Below, piece after piece: positions 1 to 11,521 of a DNA stretch of 64,000 bases (its first letter is position 1; every line of letters starts with the position of its first letter). The notes under the pieces are model-generated. The model searched no databases. It was not told the origin of the DNA and saw only the letters and a list, made by a program, of their open reading frames with translations. Source of the DNA: Guillardia theta CCMP2712 (taxonomy: Eukaryota; Cryptophyceae; Pyrenomonadales; Geminigeraceae); NCBI RefSeq assembly GCF_000315625.1, contig NW_005434629.1, positions 68,681 through 132,680 on the forward strand. The letters are read 5' to 3'. The translations under genes and the position numbers were made by a program.

Positions 1-75
1 GAGGAGGAGGCAAAGAGCCATGTCCTTAGAGGACATCTTGCATGCCATCGATGTTGATAGAGAGCAGCAGCGTTC

Positions 76-600
76 ATGACAACACTCCGAGCACAACGGA
101 GGTCCTTCCCCCGCCATGATCAGTGTACGAGTACATCCCTTCGACTGGCTCGTCCCTGGGCAGAAGGTTGTCTCCCTCTTTCACAAGGTTGGATGAGGAT
201 GGGACGAGGAAACAGAGGAGTGAGAGGAGATAGCGGAGGAGGAGTGATGAGGAGGTGAGAGGAGGTAGCGGAGGAGGAGCGTTGAGGGAGCTCAAGATGT
301 CAAAAGTCACAACAACTGCTCCTTGTTCCCTCCGAGCATGCCCGTACGACTTGATTGAGCTGGGGGGTACGAGGAAGGAATATGTCCTGAGGCGGTGGAT
401 CGGGTAGGGCCAGGAGAAAACGGTAGTCCGGCAGGGAGGAGTGGATTGTGGGTGCGAGCAAGGAGAAGGGGGAAGGGAGGCTGTTGTGCAAGTGTGTTGA
501 TGGCTCAGCACCGGCAGTCAGGCAGGCAGATGAGTAGACGGTTGTTGTTCAGCTAGAATGAGCTCATCTTGTCTCTCTTGTAGATTTAGCTAAAATCGAG
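76..600 (-). CDS. possible 3' exons of an unidentified gene (or of the pyruvate kinase gene)
   Basis: On the minus strand a reading frame with coding-like character ends at a TGA at 76-78, with about 36 charged and Gly/Ser-rich codons before it. A second plausible block lies at about 270-350. They could be the last exons of the pyruvate kinase gene to the right, or of a gene running out of the window. No family is recognised and no exon chain closes with certainty. The proline/serine-rich stretch between the blocks reads like intron. Confidence 0.2.
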
Positions 601-860
601 CATGAACACAAGAGCAACAAACTCACCACCCTCCCTCCTGATGATCCCTTCATCACCCAAATCATACTCCACCACACCACCTCTGACGGCTACTGACGGC
701 CTGACAAGCTCGGCGGCCATCAGTCTGTCTCGCTGTCATCCTGGTCAGACCATCGGGTCTCAAGTAACCTCACCAACCTTGACGAGCTGCTCCACTCAGT
801 GTGAGAGTCGCTGGACGGATCGATCCATGCCTGCCATCCACATGAAACAATTCCTCCTTC

Positions 861-1032
<172 letters not shown>

Positions 1033-1124
1033 GCCTGCCTTTGCTGCTCTGCTTTCCCCATCTTCTCGTCCCCTCTATTGAAATGCCTTTCCCTCTCAAT
1101 GCATCTCATTTCGCCTTCCACAAC

Positions 1125-2235
1125 CTGCGGCCCGGAGGCTGGCAGGATGCGAACAACATTAGCAGCTCCTTTTTGTCCGAAAGGAAGTCCTGCATGCAAC
1201 ACGACGATGAGAAGGAGGGAGGGAACGGAAAAAGAAAGAGACGATGATGAAGCTGAGGATCGAAACAGCTCGAGCACAACATGAGGGCGGAGAGAGGGAG
1301 GGAGGAAAGCAAGACTACCCGCTGTGACTATGAAGAGATCCTTGGGGTCAGTGGCCTGAGGGTAGACGAGCGATCAAACTCCTTGCAAGGCACCAAGGAC
1401 CTTCGCACAAATCCTTGGATCTCAGCAAGACGGCAGGCACGCTTGAGCATGTTGTCGAACGTGTCCTGGACCGCGGGTATCAGGGCTGACGTGGCGAGAA
1501 GAAGGGCCCAACGTTAGGCTCCATGGTCATGAAGGTGGGGTAGACTCCCCAGAAAAGGCTCATCCTCCTAGCTATGCGAATCCTCGGGGTCTGTAGAGAG
1601 GTGAGAGGGCGGAGGAACGGAAGAGAAATCCACCAGAGCGACGATGGGTACAGTCATTCTCATCCTTGATGCCCGTGAGACCGTTCCTCCTGTTGAGGTG
1701 AAGCAGATGACAGCCTGCGCCTGCCCTTGTGAAGTGAGCAGAGGGAGGAAGGGAGGAGATGAGGAAGAGGAAGGAAGGGAGGAGATGAGCAAGAGGAAGG
1801 GAGGAGGAGAAGGGAGGTGCTGGAATTGTGCCTGCATTTCAAGGGCGAGGGAGCTTGCAGCTTGAGAGATGGCATCATATGCCAAGTGGTCCCGGGAGAT
1901 ATCAGCTGAGACGCCTGAGGGGTTGTAAGGGGGTGGAGGGACAAGTAAGTCAGGCAGTACGTGATTTCACCATGGAGAAGTAATGCTCGCTCTCTTCCAC
2001 CCGGTCGATGACTCGCTGCTGCATCTGGACGCTCTCGATAGGATATTTGCCTGCAAGGACGGGCGGTCGACGTGTAAGCGCAGAAGAATCGAGAAGAGTT
2101 CATGTTGCGACACAAGACGAATAAGAAATGGAACACGCCTCATCGGTCAGGGGACTGCATGAGTGGGATGGTAGTAGGAGTACAATGAGCAGGGCGAGGG
2201 TTAAGAGAACAGAGAATAATAGCAACAAGGATGAG

Positions 2236-2302
<67 letters not shown>

Positions 2303-3515
2303 TCAGGGATGAAGGTGGGTACCTGAAGCGCTCTCTGCAGAGAGCATAACGGCATCTGCACCATCGAAGACCGCGGTCGCGACATCGCTCGCCTCTGCTC
2401 GGGTAGGCACGGGGTGTTCGATCATGGATTCCAGCATCTGAGTCGCCACCACCACCGGCCTGCCCATCCTCCTGCACTCGTCGATGATCTTCCTCTGAAT
2501 GATGGGCACCTCCTCCGGCGCACACTCCACCCCAAGGTCCCCCCGTGCTACCATGCATGCGTCAGAGGCGGCCACGACGTCCGAGAGGCTCTGCACTGCC
2601 GCTGGCTTCTCTATCTTGGCCATGATGCTTGCTCTGCTCCCCACGAGGCCTCGCAGCTCGTGCATGTCCTCTGCCCTCTGGACGAAGCTCAGCGCCACCC
2701 AGTCCACGTTCATGTCAAGAGCAGCCACGAGGTCGCTCCTGTCCTTGGCGGTGAGGGGGGAGATGGGGAGGACGATGGAGGGAGTGTTTACTCCCTTGCG
2801 GTCTGATAGCCGTCCTCCGACCAACACCTCACACTCTACCCGCTCCGGGGAAGGGGAGGAAGTAGAAGAAGGGGAGGAAGGGGAGGAAAGAACTCTGAGC
2901 CTCAGCTTGCCGTCGTCGAGCAAGAGGATGTCGCCCTCACGCAGGGTGGAGATGATTTCTGGATGAGGAAGGGAAACTCTCTGCTCATCGCCCAGCTCCT
3001 CGACCTGCATGTCAAACACGAATCTCTGTCCCCTTTCAAGGACGATAGCGCCTTCTTTGAACTTGCCGATCCTCAGCTTTGGGCCTTGCAAGTCTGCAAG
3101 GATTCCGATTGGATGATCGAACCTGAGCCAAGGGTTTCGACTGAGAGGAGAAAGACAATGGAATGCGAGGAGGATTCGAGAGAGAGGAGAACGTATAAGA
3201 GGAGACGGGGGGTTGGAGAGGAAGAAGGAGAGGGAATCGATAGTCGTACTTCTTCTCGAGCTCTCTGATTAACTTCACGATCTTGGCTTTCTCCTCGTGG
3301 GATCCATGGGAGAAGTTGAGACGAAACACATCCTGTGATTGAACCATTCACATCCTTCCCTTCTTCCCATCCTCTTCTTTCTCTCCCTCTCCCCGCGCTC
3401 CTTTCCTGCCTTTTTCCTGCCCCTCCCGGCCTCTCCTCCTCCTCCATACCACTCCAGCAAGGAAAAGCGATTCGAGCATCTCTATGGAGCTGCTAGCGGG
3501 CCCTACTGTGGCTAT
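1125..3515 (-). CDS. PK: pyruvate kinase, multi-exon, both ends open
   Basis: Pyruvate kinase converts phosphoenolpyruvate and ADP to pyruvate and ATP, the last step of glycolysis. Nine exons join in frame on the minus strand: 3450-3515, 3250-3332, 2323-3122, 1961-2050, 1832-1914, 1634-1720, 1513-1590, 1409-1465 and 1319-1355, then a tenth from 1189 downward. They carry the family blocks in order: ATVGPAS near the N-terminus, [17 protein letters not shown], the active-site region SFVQ...[21 protein letters not shown] and MLSAESASG, then the C-terminal regulatory domain. The intron at 1721-1831 starts with GC. A Ser/Pro insertion sits in the B domain. The first exon(s) before the ATVGPAS block were not found. 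The C-terminus after [13 protein letters not shown] is ambiguous: it either reads on into the Glu-Gln hexamer array or is spliced at a GT just after it. No plastid leader could be assessed. Confidence 0.93.
2236..2301. repeat. (AGGAGC)n microsatellite inside a pyruvate kinase intron
   Basis: About eleven copies of AGGAGC lie between two pyruvate kinase exons (donor after 2323, acceptor before 2050). The array is therefore intronic. It is the same hexamer as at 0.9, 14.1, 51.3 and 52.6 kb. Confidence 0.95.
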
Positions 3516-3659
3516 CTGCATGTGACAATGAGATAGTCGGGACCATGAAAAATCCCTGACATTCCTGCTTTGTATGCTTCTTCCATCTTGGGTGGGTCTT
3601 GTCAAACGAAGCTCTCTTCTCCCTTGCAACACGAGAAAACAAACCAGAGTCAAGAGCAA

Positions 3660-6600
3660 GGAGACAAGATGGGAACAGGAACGAGACTACATAGACAAAC
3701 AGCAGGAAAAATTGGCAAAGGAGGCGATTGGAGAAAGCTTACATGTCAGACAACAGAGGAGACAAGCCTTGCATTCTTATCAAATCAGTGTGCCTTTTCC
3801 CTCTCCCGAAGCTGATCCAGCATTATCAGCAGCGATCAGGTCGACATCAACACGCCATCACATCGGTTTTGCTCCATGAGGCCGGATGCTGAAAGGGCGA
3901 AGACAAGACGAGGACGGACGTTGCAACCTTGAGACCCCTCAGACAACTTGTCCTGAGGTGTGTGATGGTACAACCTGAATGACGTGCTGGAAAGTCTGTA
4001 CGAAAGAGAGAAGCGCAGGTACAGGACAAGCATAGCAAGTAACTTGCAACAAATTCAGGAGCATCGAAACTTCGCCTGTAAGGCTGAAATACCGATACTA
4101 GTGATCGCTGATACGCCATGCAAGAGACCTGACTTGGCGCTTTCCTGTATCAATTTGACACATTGAGTCGTCAGATCCAAATCTCAAGAATCTAATGGAA
4201 GATAGGAGGAAAGCATGTCAAGAGGCTCAATCTGCTAAACCGAACAGGAAGACAAAAAATCAATGATGACGAGGGGCAAGGGGCAGGAAAGCTTTGGATG
4301 AGAAGCAAGAAATGGAGGAGGAGCGGGGAGGGGGGGGGGGGGTGGACTGAGGCTGCAAGCAGCAAACAGGATATAGGGTAGCAAGAGAAGAGGGAAGAGT
4401 CGAGGGCTGAGGGAGCAGGGAGCAGGGAGCAGAGTTGACTGGAACGATGGGCGGTTCTTCTGTGCTCCCATCTGCATACAGAAAAATCGCTAGTCGAGGG
4501 AAATCCAAAGGAATATGGATAGACTTAGCAAGCCCGCCCCAGAGACGAAGCTCGACGAGGCAAGAGGCAGCAAACATCTCTAGAGCTCTTCGGTATGATT
4601 CTCAGTGGTGGCGCTGAACGACTTTGGGCTGCTAAAGGCTGGCATGCGACACGCCGGGCCCGCCGGTGAAGGCAGCCCGACAGTCACCTTTGACCCCTCA
4701 AGCCTGTCGGACATGCCGTTCACAAGGCCATATGCAGGCTCTAGCAAAATTGGTCTTTTTTTTCTCCTTGGGAAGGGGTTCATATATACACTTCCATTCA
4801 GCTACCCCGGTTTTTGCTCTATTACTGGGGGGTAGTGAGACAGGGATAAAGTAGGGTGGGGTGATTTGAATTATACTGGCGTGGTACCCTGTCCCCCGCC
4901 TTACTTTTTGAAGCACTTCATTTTAATTGTTTAGTCAGCGCTTCAATCGTACACATCTATGTACGGATGAAGTGCCTCTGGTACAGTCTGTACTATTCTT
5001 TTAAAGTGGTTTCGACAGGCGTCTCGAATAAGCCTCCACCCTAGTGACTTCCTTTGTCTGGAGGGGTAGAGGACCGAAAGATTCTCTCATACCCGTGCAT
5101 TTCACTGTATCACGGTACGTGGGGGTGCTAATGGAAAAGAAGGCATTTCGATTGCCGTTTGAGCTCACCACGCCAATACCCCCGGTTCCCCTTCATCACC
5201 TTTACGAAAGGCGGGGTGGGTAGCTAGCAAAGAATACAAAACTACCCTTTGATTCAAGAGTTTGAAATTGGGAAATAGGGGGTAGGGTGCTATCTCCACT
5301 CTCCTCTCCCCAAATCCCCCCTCCCTGGGCAAGCAAGAGATGGCTGCTTGATCCTTCACCCGCATGCAACGACAAGTCATCATGGTGAGAGGCTTCGAAT
5401 CTATTGCTGCTTGAATGTGGATGAGAATTTAATCGTCTAATGTATCCATGTAGATAGACTAAGACCTTTTCTTAGTCTCTGACTTTGAAAGAAAGTTTTG
5501 AATTCCGCTTCTCTTACATGACTGCATGACAGAGAAAGCTGTCTAGGAATGAAGATGTCTTTAGAATACATTGAAAAAGATGAATACACCTTTTCTGCTC
5601 TCTTATTCGTTGTTTCAAGCATGAGAGCCGTATGTATGAGGATTCAGAGAGGAAGTATGGTTTACAATGCTGCACCATCAGTTTGCAAATGAGGTGCTTT
5701 CATGCACTCCAATCTTGCAAATATGCTAGAAAAATTCAAGTAATTGCAGTTCAGATCCTCAAAAGCAACATCTTCACATTATTTCTGCTTGAGCATGCAT
5801 TCAAGATGCTCAAGGATCAACATGCTCCACGTAGCTGTGGCGACATGGAAAGTCTGTTTCAACCACAGGATGAGAATCCTACAGCAATCAATGTGGCTTA
5901 CTAGAGCTACAAGCATACATTGTGCATAATTAGGTTTATTTGCAACTTTTTGATGTATCTCTGCTATGCAGGCACAACGAAGAAACCAATGTGAGGCTTA
6001 TTGTGCTGACCATTGAACATGTATTTGATGCTACTTGCGGTTGTCATTGTAATGAGATTATTGCAAAGAATGATACCTCATGAATGTATAAAGATTTCTG
6101 CAATCAGATCACTACCACTTTTGATGTCGATCCCAAGCTTACAGTGAGTCGGAATGGTCTACAGGGGAAGCGATGTTTTCATCATCATTCAACCCCTGCA
6201 TGCATTCTGCATTTATGTGAAATGAAAGAAGATACAGAAATGCTCTTTAGCATGGCCTCGAATGCAAGACTGAGATCACTTTATTTCACAATAGAACAAA
6301 TAATACATGTGTGCATACTGTGTTGACGGTTCAAATGTCCGACATCACAGCTAGATGAACGCTCAAAACTAATCCCACGCATCAAGAAATCAACACACTC
6401 TGCAAATCTGAGAAGTGGAGACTCTCGACGGTGTTCAAGGCTTAAGACGTCTTGATTGCCTCTGGCGGCATCAGTGTTTACATGCAATCAAACATCCTAA
6501 CTGCAGTAGGCGAAATGCATGCAGAAATCTTGTGAAACAATCTATGCAATGCTTGATGTCTAATATAACAAGTGAGCTTGACTAATTACGTGGATCTGCA

Positions 6601-8553
6601 AAATGATGCAATCTCCATCAAACAAATCTTCAAGGCATCGCATGTGGAAAATATGCAATTCAAAAATCATTCATCACAGGGAAGTATCTTATGATTATTC
6701 TGCCATAAGGTTGGTGTCAAGTCAAAATGACAAGCGATCTCCTACACTGGATTCAAACCTCATGTTTTCATCATCTTGTTCTTCATAATAACCTTTTGAA
6801 CCATGGATCTCACAACGCCATTGCTGCACACTGTGTTGTCACCGAACGCATCACCACGAACCTAGCGGTCTCAGGTCTCAAACTGTGCTGACTAGAGAGC
6901 TTCAAACCTAACAAAGCCTTGCATGCTGAGATCTGATGCTGGCTACAGCAGCGGATGGTCTTACAGCGGCATCGTTGGAGGAGCAGCTTTGGTGCTACGT
7001 GCCGGCGTGTAGGGGAGACATGAGTCGGGCGTGTACGATGTTGAAAACATTTCAACCCTCTGAAATGAAAGTTAAAATACATGTAAAGGCCTAGCAGAAA
7101 TGATAACTAAACTGCACTGGTACTCTTTGGAGGTATCTCTTGCTGCCGTTGAAAACTTGTTTGAATTCACACGCCACCCCAAAAAAAACTTTCTCGAAAA
7201 GAAGAGTGGAAATTAACGAAAGGGCTAAAAGTGAACGGCATGGGTCTCAAGGCGGCTGCTGACGTCAGCACGTCCCTCGGAGTTTCACAGCGTATTCGTT
7301 GCACCCTGTGGTAAAGAGTCTTATCTCTACCTGTGTACCTCCCCGACGACTCCAGGGGACGCCTGGCAAGATTGGGAGGGGGGGATGAATCTAGCCCTTG
7401 CGACCTCGAAGTTTCTCGCCATCCCTCCGAGGCTCCCTTGCTTTTGCTGCCTGCTCTTGTTGTCAGCCTCGTCTCTTGCTGTAACAGTCGTCGCTCAGCT
7501 TATATCTTCTCAATCCCTCTGGATTGCTGCAATGTACCCAATAATCGCATGTTGTCGCTTCGTTTTATGTCTGAACCTCATTTGCTTGGCATATGCGATA
7601 CTTTGATGAATCAACACCTCAAGATTTTATTCTGAATTTAACAAAGTATACGAGATCCACCCTTCACTGAGATGCGCCTTGATCAAGATTGCTTGTCGTC
7701 AACAGAGAATAGAGAAGGAAGGATCACCTCGAGATACCTCGAGCAGTGTACATGGTTCTGCACATGCATTTTATGTAGCAGGGTTGTTTTGATTTTGTAT
7801 GTATGTTTATATTTCTTCAGCGATAAATGGTCTAGATCGCGAATTGTACATTGAAACAATAAAAAAGATCAACAAAGAAAAAATTCTAAAAACAAATCGC
7901 CACTCTCCAAATCCATTTCATATGACGATTAAAAATTCAACGAAGATCAGAATGGGTTGGAATCTATCAGAGCTCTGCGAAGGTGAGCTCAAGCCTCCGC
8001 AGGAAGGAAGTTTATTGAGCAGGCAGAGTGGGCAGCAAGAGAAGCTATGGTTTTCTCTTGCATCCACGTAGGCAGCAGGGCTCTAACGGCTACCGGCTCT
8101 GGAGTAAGATTCCTTTTGGGCGATACTGGTGTTATCTCTTACACTGGTACGATTGGCTGAACCTTGAGGAGGAGCAGGCAACGGGTATGATTGGACACAC
8201 GAGGCATGTTCGCCTTCGGGTCAGGAGCCTGAGGACCCCTTGTGGTTCCCCTCCACTGTTGAAAAATAATCAAAAACTGCTGAGGAGCTCTTTCCTTTCC
8301 TTGCTGTGTGTACCATGAACCGATAATGTGTTCGTGTTTCTTGTCCAATGGACTTCATAGCTCTACTCTTGACCTTGATTTGTGTTTGATTCAGCGGAGA
8401 TGCCTTGAGCAGTCTCTGTGAGAGTTTACAACCCGTAAAGCTTCGGGGTATGACTGGAATTTTCTACAATCTATTCTACCACCACATTTGTCTCGACACA
8501 ATGAAAAGGATCAATGCTCGAAAAGAGACTGCAAACAAAAAGGGAAAATCTTT
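3660..8553. other. gene-poor region
   Basis: No gene could be supported here. From 3660 to about 4780 there are only short open frames without family likeness. From 4780 to 5345 the DNA has G-rich and C-rich runs such as GGGTGGGGTG and CCCCGGTTCCCC. From about 5390 to 8550 the base composition is clearly more AT-rich, with many ATGCAT-like words and no reading frame above about 100 codons. No tRNA cloverleaf was seen by eye. Confidence 0.6.
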
Positions 8554-9315
8554 TCATGGGTCTTGTATATCAACGTCCTTGTCCTGAGAAAGAAAAAATG
8601 CAATTCTATTGGGGCACATCATCCATCCATCACGAAATTCTCTCGATCGACTCAGAGTCTCTTGCCCCTGACTCGATTCCTCCTGCTGCGCTGTAGACTC
8701 AGATTGTTCTTCCCCTGATTCCCCAATACATTTCCGTGAAGCTGCTCCTTCCCATGACAACGTCGTGCCTGTAGCTGCACCAACACTAGGGCGATGATCC
8801 CTTCCAGCCCCTTGGGGAACGCTCCTAAATGAACAGCTCGATCCAGATTCCTGTCGCCCTTCCACTTGGCTGCCTTGATCGTCCGATGTACGGAGCTCTG
8901 TGCCGCTGAGAGCCTCATCGCCATGGTTTGCATCTTCTTCTTCAGCATCTTCAGTCTGAGAATTTTTGCGTTTTCTCCGACCTTGTGTCTGTAGAATCAG
9001 CCTCCTACATGAGCAACTTTGAGACATGGCACCACCCGCATCCAAAGCATGCTTGCAGGATTCACAAAGTTTTCGCACAACACAATACTCATTTTTCTCC
9101 TCCTCCGTCCATAGCGTGTGCGTCGCATGCACCCACGTCCGCTTGTTCCAGATGTCCCTCACTGCCTTGGCTGTTATCCCGTACTGAGCTGCGAGCGCAT
9201 TGCTTGATTGGGTCGGGGCCCACTTGTCCAAGGGGCCTGCCTCGGCCTTGTTGGTCTGAGAGAATCGGAAGATCTCTTGAGCGACGGGGATGGTGATAGA
9301 TGCACGGCCAACCAT
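8554..9315 (-). CDS. helix-turn-helix protein, family with constant N-terminus (copy 1)
   Basis: A 253-residue intronless frame. Residues 1 to about 77 contain a probable helix-turn-helix (QYGITAKAVRDIWNKRTW) of the kind seen in large protist families of short DNA-binding proteins. A Cys-rich stretch follows (C-x2-C, then C-x-C before RRL), possibly a small metal site. The middle is Glu/Ser/Gln-rich and probably disordered. The end carries the short signature RDGWMMCPNRI. The first 232 bases are 99% identical to the gene at 10.9 kb, with both differences synonymous. The start is the ATG at 9313-9315, because similarity to the paralogue begins exactly there. Function unknown; DNA binding is inferred from the motif only. 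Confidence 0.65.
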   Translation of the reverse strand: MVGRASITIPVAQEIFRFSQTNKAEAGPLDKWAPTQSSNALAAQYGITAKAVRDIWNKRTWVHATHTLWTEEEKNEYCVVRKLCESCKHALDAGGAMSQSCSCRRLILQTQGRRKRKNSQTEDAEEEDANHGDEALSGTELRTSDDQGSQVEGRQESGSSCSFRSVPQGAGRDHRPSVGAATGTTLSWEGAASRKCIGESGEEQSESTAQQEESSQGQETLSRSREFRDGWMMCPNRIAFFLSQDKDVDIQDP

Positions 9316-10876
9316 GGAAGTGGTTTATAATTAGTTTCCCTTGGTAAGCCTTTTGAACCTTGCGATCGCGCTTAGCTTCTGCAAGACTTTTGTGTTGAGC
9401 TGAACTGTCTCTCTCATATCTGATTCAACCTTGATCGAAGAGTCTCGTCGAGCGATTAGCGATCTCTTTCCTGCCTTCCGGCTTCTTGTCTCTGTCGTGC
9501 GTCCGCTTTCGATTATGAGGCCTCTTGTCGTCACGAGGCCGATCTGGAGAATTACCAGGCGTCACGCGCCAGTCCGTGACCGGTGGTCTCCGTGTCACTC
9601 AAAACCTATAATGCTGACTGGCACGGAGACCAGCAAGAAGCTCGAACTTACAGCCGTACCGTGACAACCTTTTGGGGTCATGAAAATGCCATGTCACGAC
9701 CGGGCAGAGGGGATCGGTCTAAACCGGCAAAAGTGTCTCAGTATGAAAGGAGTGGATGGAAAAGCGAGGTTGAAGATGTAAACAAGAAGAGGAGCTCTCA
9801 GCAACTGAATGAGCATAGATGTTACCGCAGGGAATGAGTTGAAACCTCGGCTGCAAGAGAGTGCTTGCAATGTAGGGTTTCCGAAGGATCGTGAGATAGC
9901 GGTTATAAGAGTTATGATTTCCCCACAAACTCTGGCTTGCAACAGGTTAACCTGTATGTATGGCTGGATTAGATCATCTAAGCTTCTTGCTACCGAGCAC
10001 CGAGAAGGCAAAGACTACGCTCTGTGAAAGAAGCCCCTCGATATGTTTTCTTGATAATTGAGGGTGTAAGGTATCGCATGGCCTTGCAGCCAGGACAGGT
10101 AACCTTAGACAGTTTTGAACATGCCGATAACATTATGATTAAACCTGAATTGTCTGTAAACAAATGCGGAATTGATACCACAATTTTGAGGTGATGGTTT
10201 GAAATCAAGACGGACGCACATTCACCTCACCATGACTCTGATGGGGTCTTTGTTGGAGTCGTTCAGCACTAGGTCGATCGAGCTGATGGAAGAGACCGAT
10301 GGCAAAAGTACAATTAAAAGAATTTCTGTAAGCAAAAACAACAGAGAGACAGCCTCAAACTCTACAAGAATCGTTAGTTCAAACTTGTTGACTCCATCCA
10401 GCATTTTCGTTTGAGTCCTTGGACCTGCAGTAAAAGAAGGCTTGAGCTCCTTTACACAGGCTACTATAATTTCTGTATTCAATCAGACCGGGAATGACAT
10501 TGAACCATATTGAGTTGAACATGGAACCAAAGCTTTGTGAAAGTGATAATGAAACAACAACACAATAATATCAAAAACATTTTATTGCAAAACCAATACA
10601 AGAATTCACAATTTGCGATTCTGTTAACCCATTCAGGGAAATTTTTCAACTAAACAAGTTTTCGAAGGAGCATACATGTAGAGATCACACATTGGGCCCT
10701 GAAACATACTTTCGTGGATGCACACATTGTGAAGCTTGCATGAAATTCTCTTTGACTTCCTTGTCACCCAGCAGAAATTGTTGTCTTCACACAAAGAATG
10801 ATGTTCTGAAATTCATAGCAAATCATTGTCATACACAGAGGCTTGAATAGTTGTGACAGTAAGTAAGACTATCGTC
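9316..10876. other. intergenic, with a short GC-rich block
   Basis: No gene is seen. Positions 9530-9690 carry GTCACG/GTGACC words like the larger GC islands elsewhere. They include an 11-base perfect inverted repeat (9584-9594 and 9622-9632, TGGTCTCCGTG against CACGGAGACCA). From 9700 to 10876 the DNA is AT-richer and featureless to the eye. Confidence 0.5.
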
Positions 10877-11521
10877 TCACGGGTTCATCACAAAAAGTCC
10901 TATACGGTCTGGACATACCATCCAGCCATCTCGGTACATCGCATCATTCGATTCCTGTTGTGATGTACTCATATGCTCCGGAGACTGATCACCGGAAGAT
11001 GCTGACTGAAGGAACCCGGATGAATCAGTTTCAAGCGCCATATTGCACGGAAAATCTTCGTGAGGTATTTCTCCATGTATTGCATCCATAAAATTGTCCG
11101 AATCATCGCTCTCGAATAAAACCTGTGAACATGCCTCATGTGGTTCTTCAGGTGTCCCAGCTTCTCCAAAACTTCCACCCCGTTTCATCCTGTCTGAGCT
11201 TTCAAGTCGTCTGCATGCACAACTCTGTAACATTCTTCCCTTACCCGCCACTGCGAGTTTACACATATCACAGAGTTTCCTTCGTCTTGAATACTCATTC
11301 TTCTCCTCCTCCGTCCATAGCGTGTGCGTCGCATGCACCCACGTCCGCTTGTTCCAGATGTCCCTCACTGCCTTGGCTGTTATCCCGTACTGAGCTGCGA
11401 GCGCATTGCTTGATTGGGTCGGGGCCCACTTGTCCAAGGGGCCTGCCTCGGCCTTGTTGGTCTGAGAGAATCGGAATATCTCTTGAGCGACGGGGATGGT
11501 GATAGATGCACGGCCAACCAT
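10877..11521 (-). CDS. helix-turn-helix protein, family with constant N-terminus (copy 2)
   Basis: Paralogue of the 8554-9315 gene, in the same orientation and 2206 bases away. With the ATG at 11519-11521 it has 214 residues. An upstream in-frame ATG four codons earlier is possible but is not shared with the paralogue. Residues 1 to about 77 are identical to copy 1 (HTH with ITAKAVRDIWNKRTW). The Cys-rich block is conserved only as protein (RKLC-x2-CK, then QSC-x-CRRL). The acidic middle is unrelated in sequence. The end again carries RDGWMVCPDRI. DNA binding is inferred. The two copies may be tandem duplicates kept alike at the N-terminus by gene conversion. Confidence 0.65.
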   Translation of the reverse strand: MVGRASITIPVAQEIFRFSQTNKAEAGPLDKWAPTQSSNALAAQYGITAKAVRDIWNKRTWVHATHTLWTEEEKNEYSRRRKLCDMCKLAVAGKGRMLQSCACRRLESSDRMKRGGSFGEAGTPEEPHEACSQVLFESDDSDNFMDAIHGEIPHEDFPCNMALETDSSGFLQSASSGDQSPEHMSTSQQESNDAMYRDGWMVCPDRIGLFVMNP

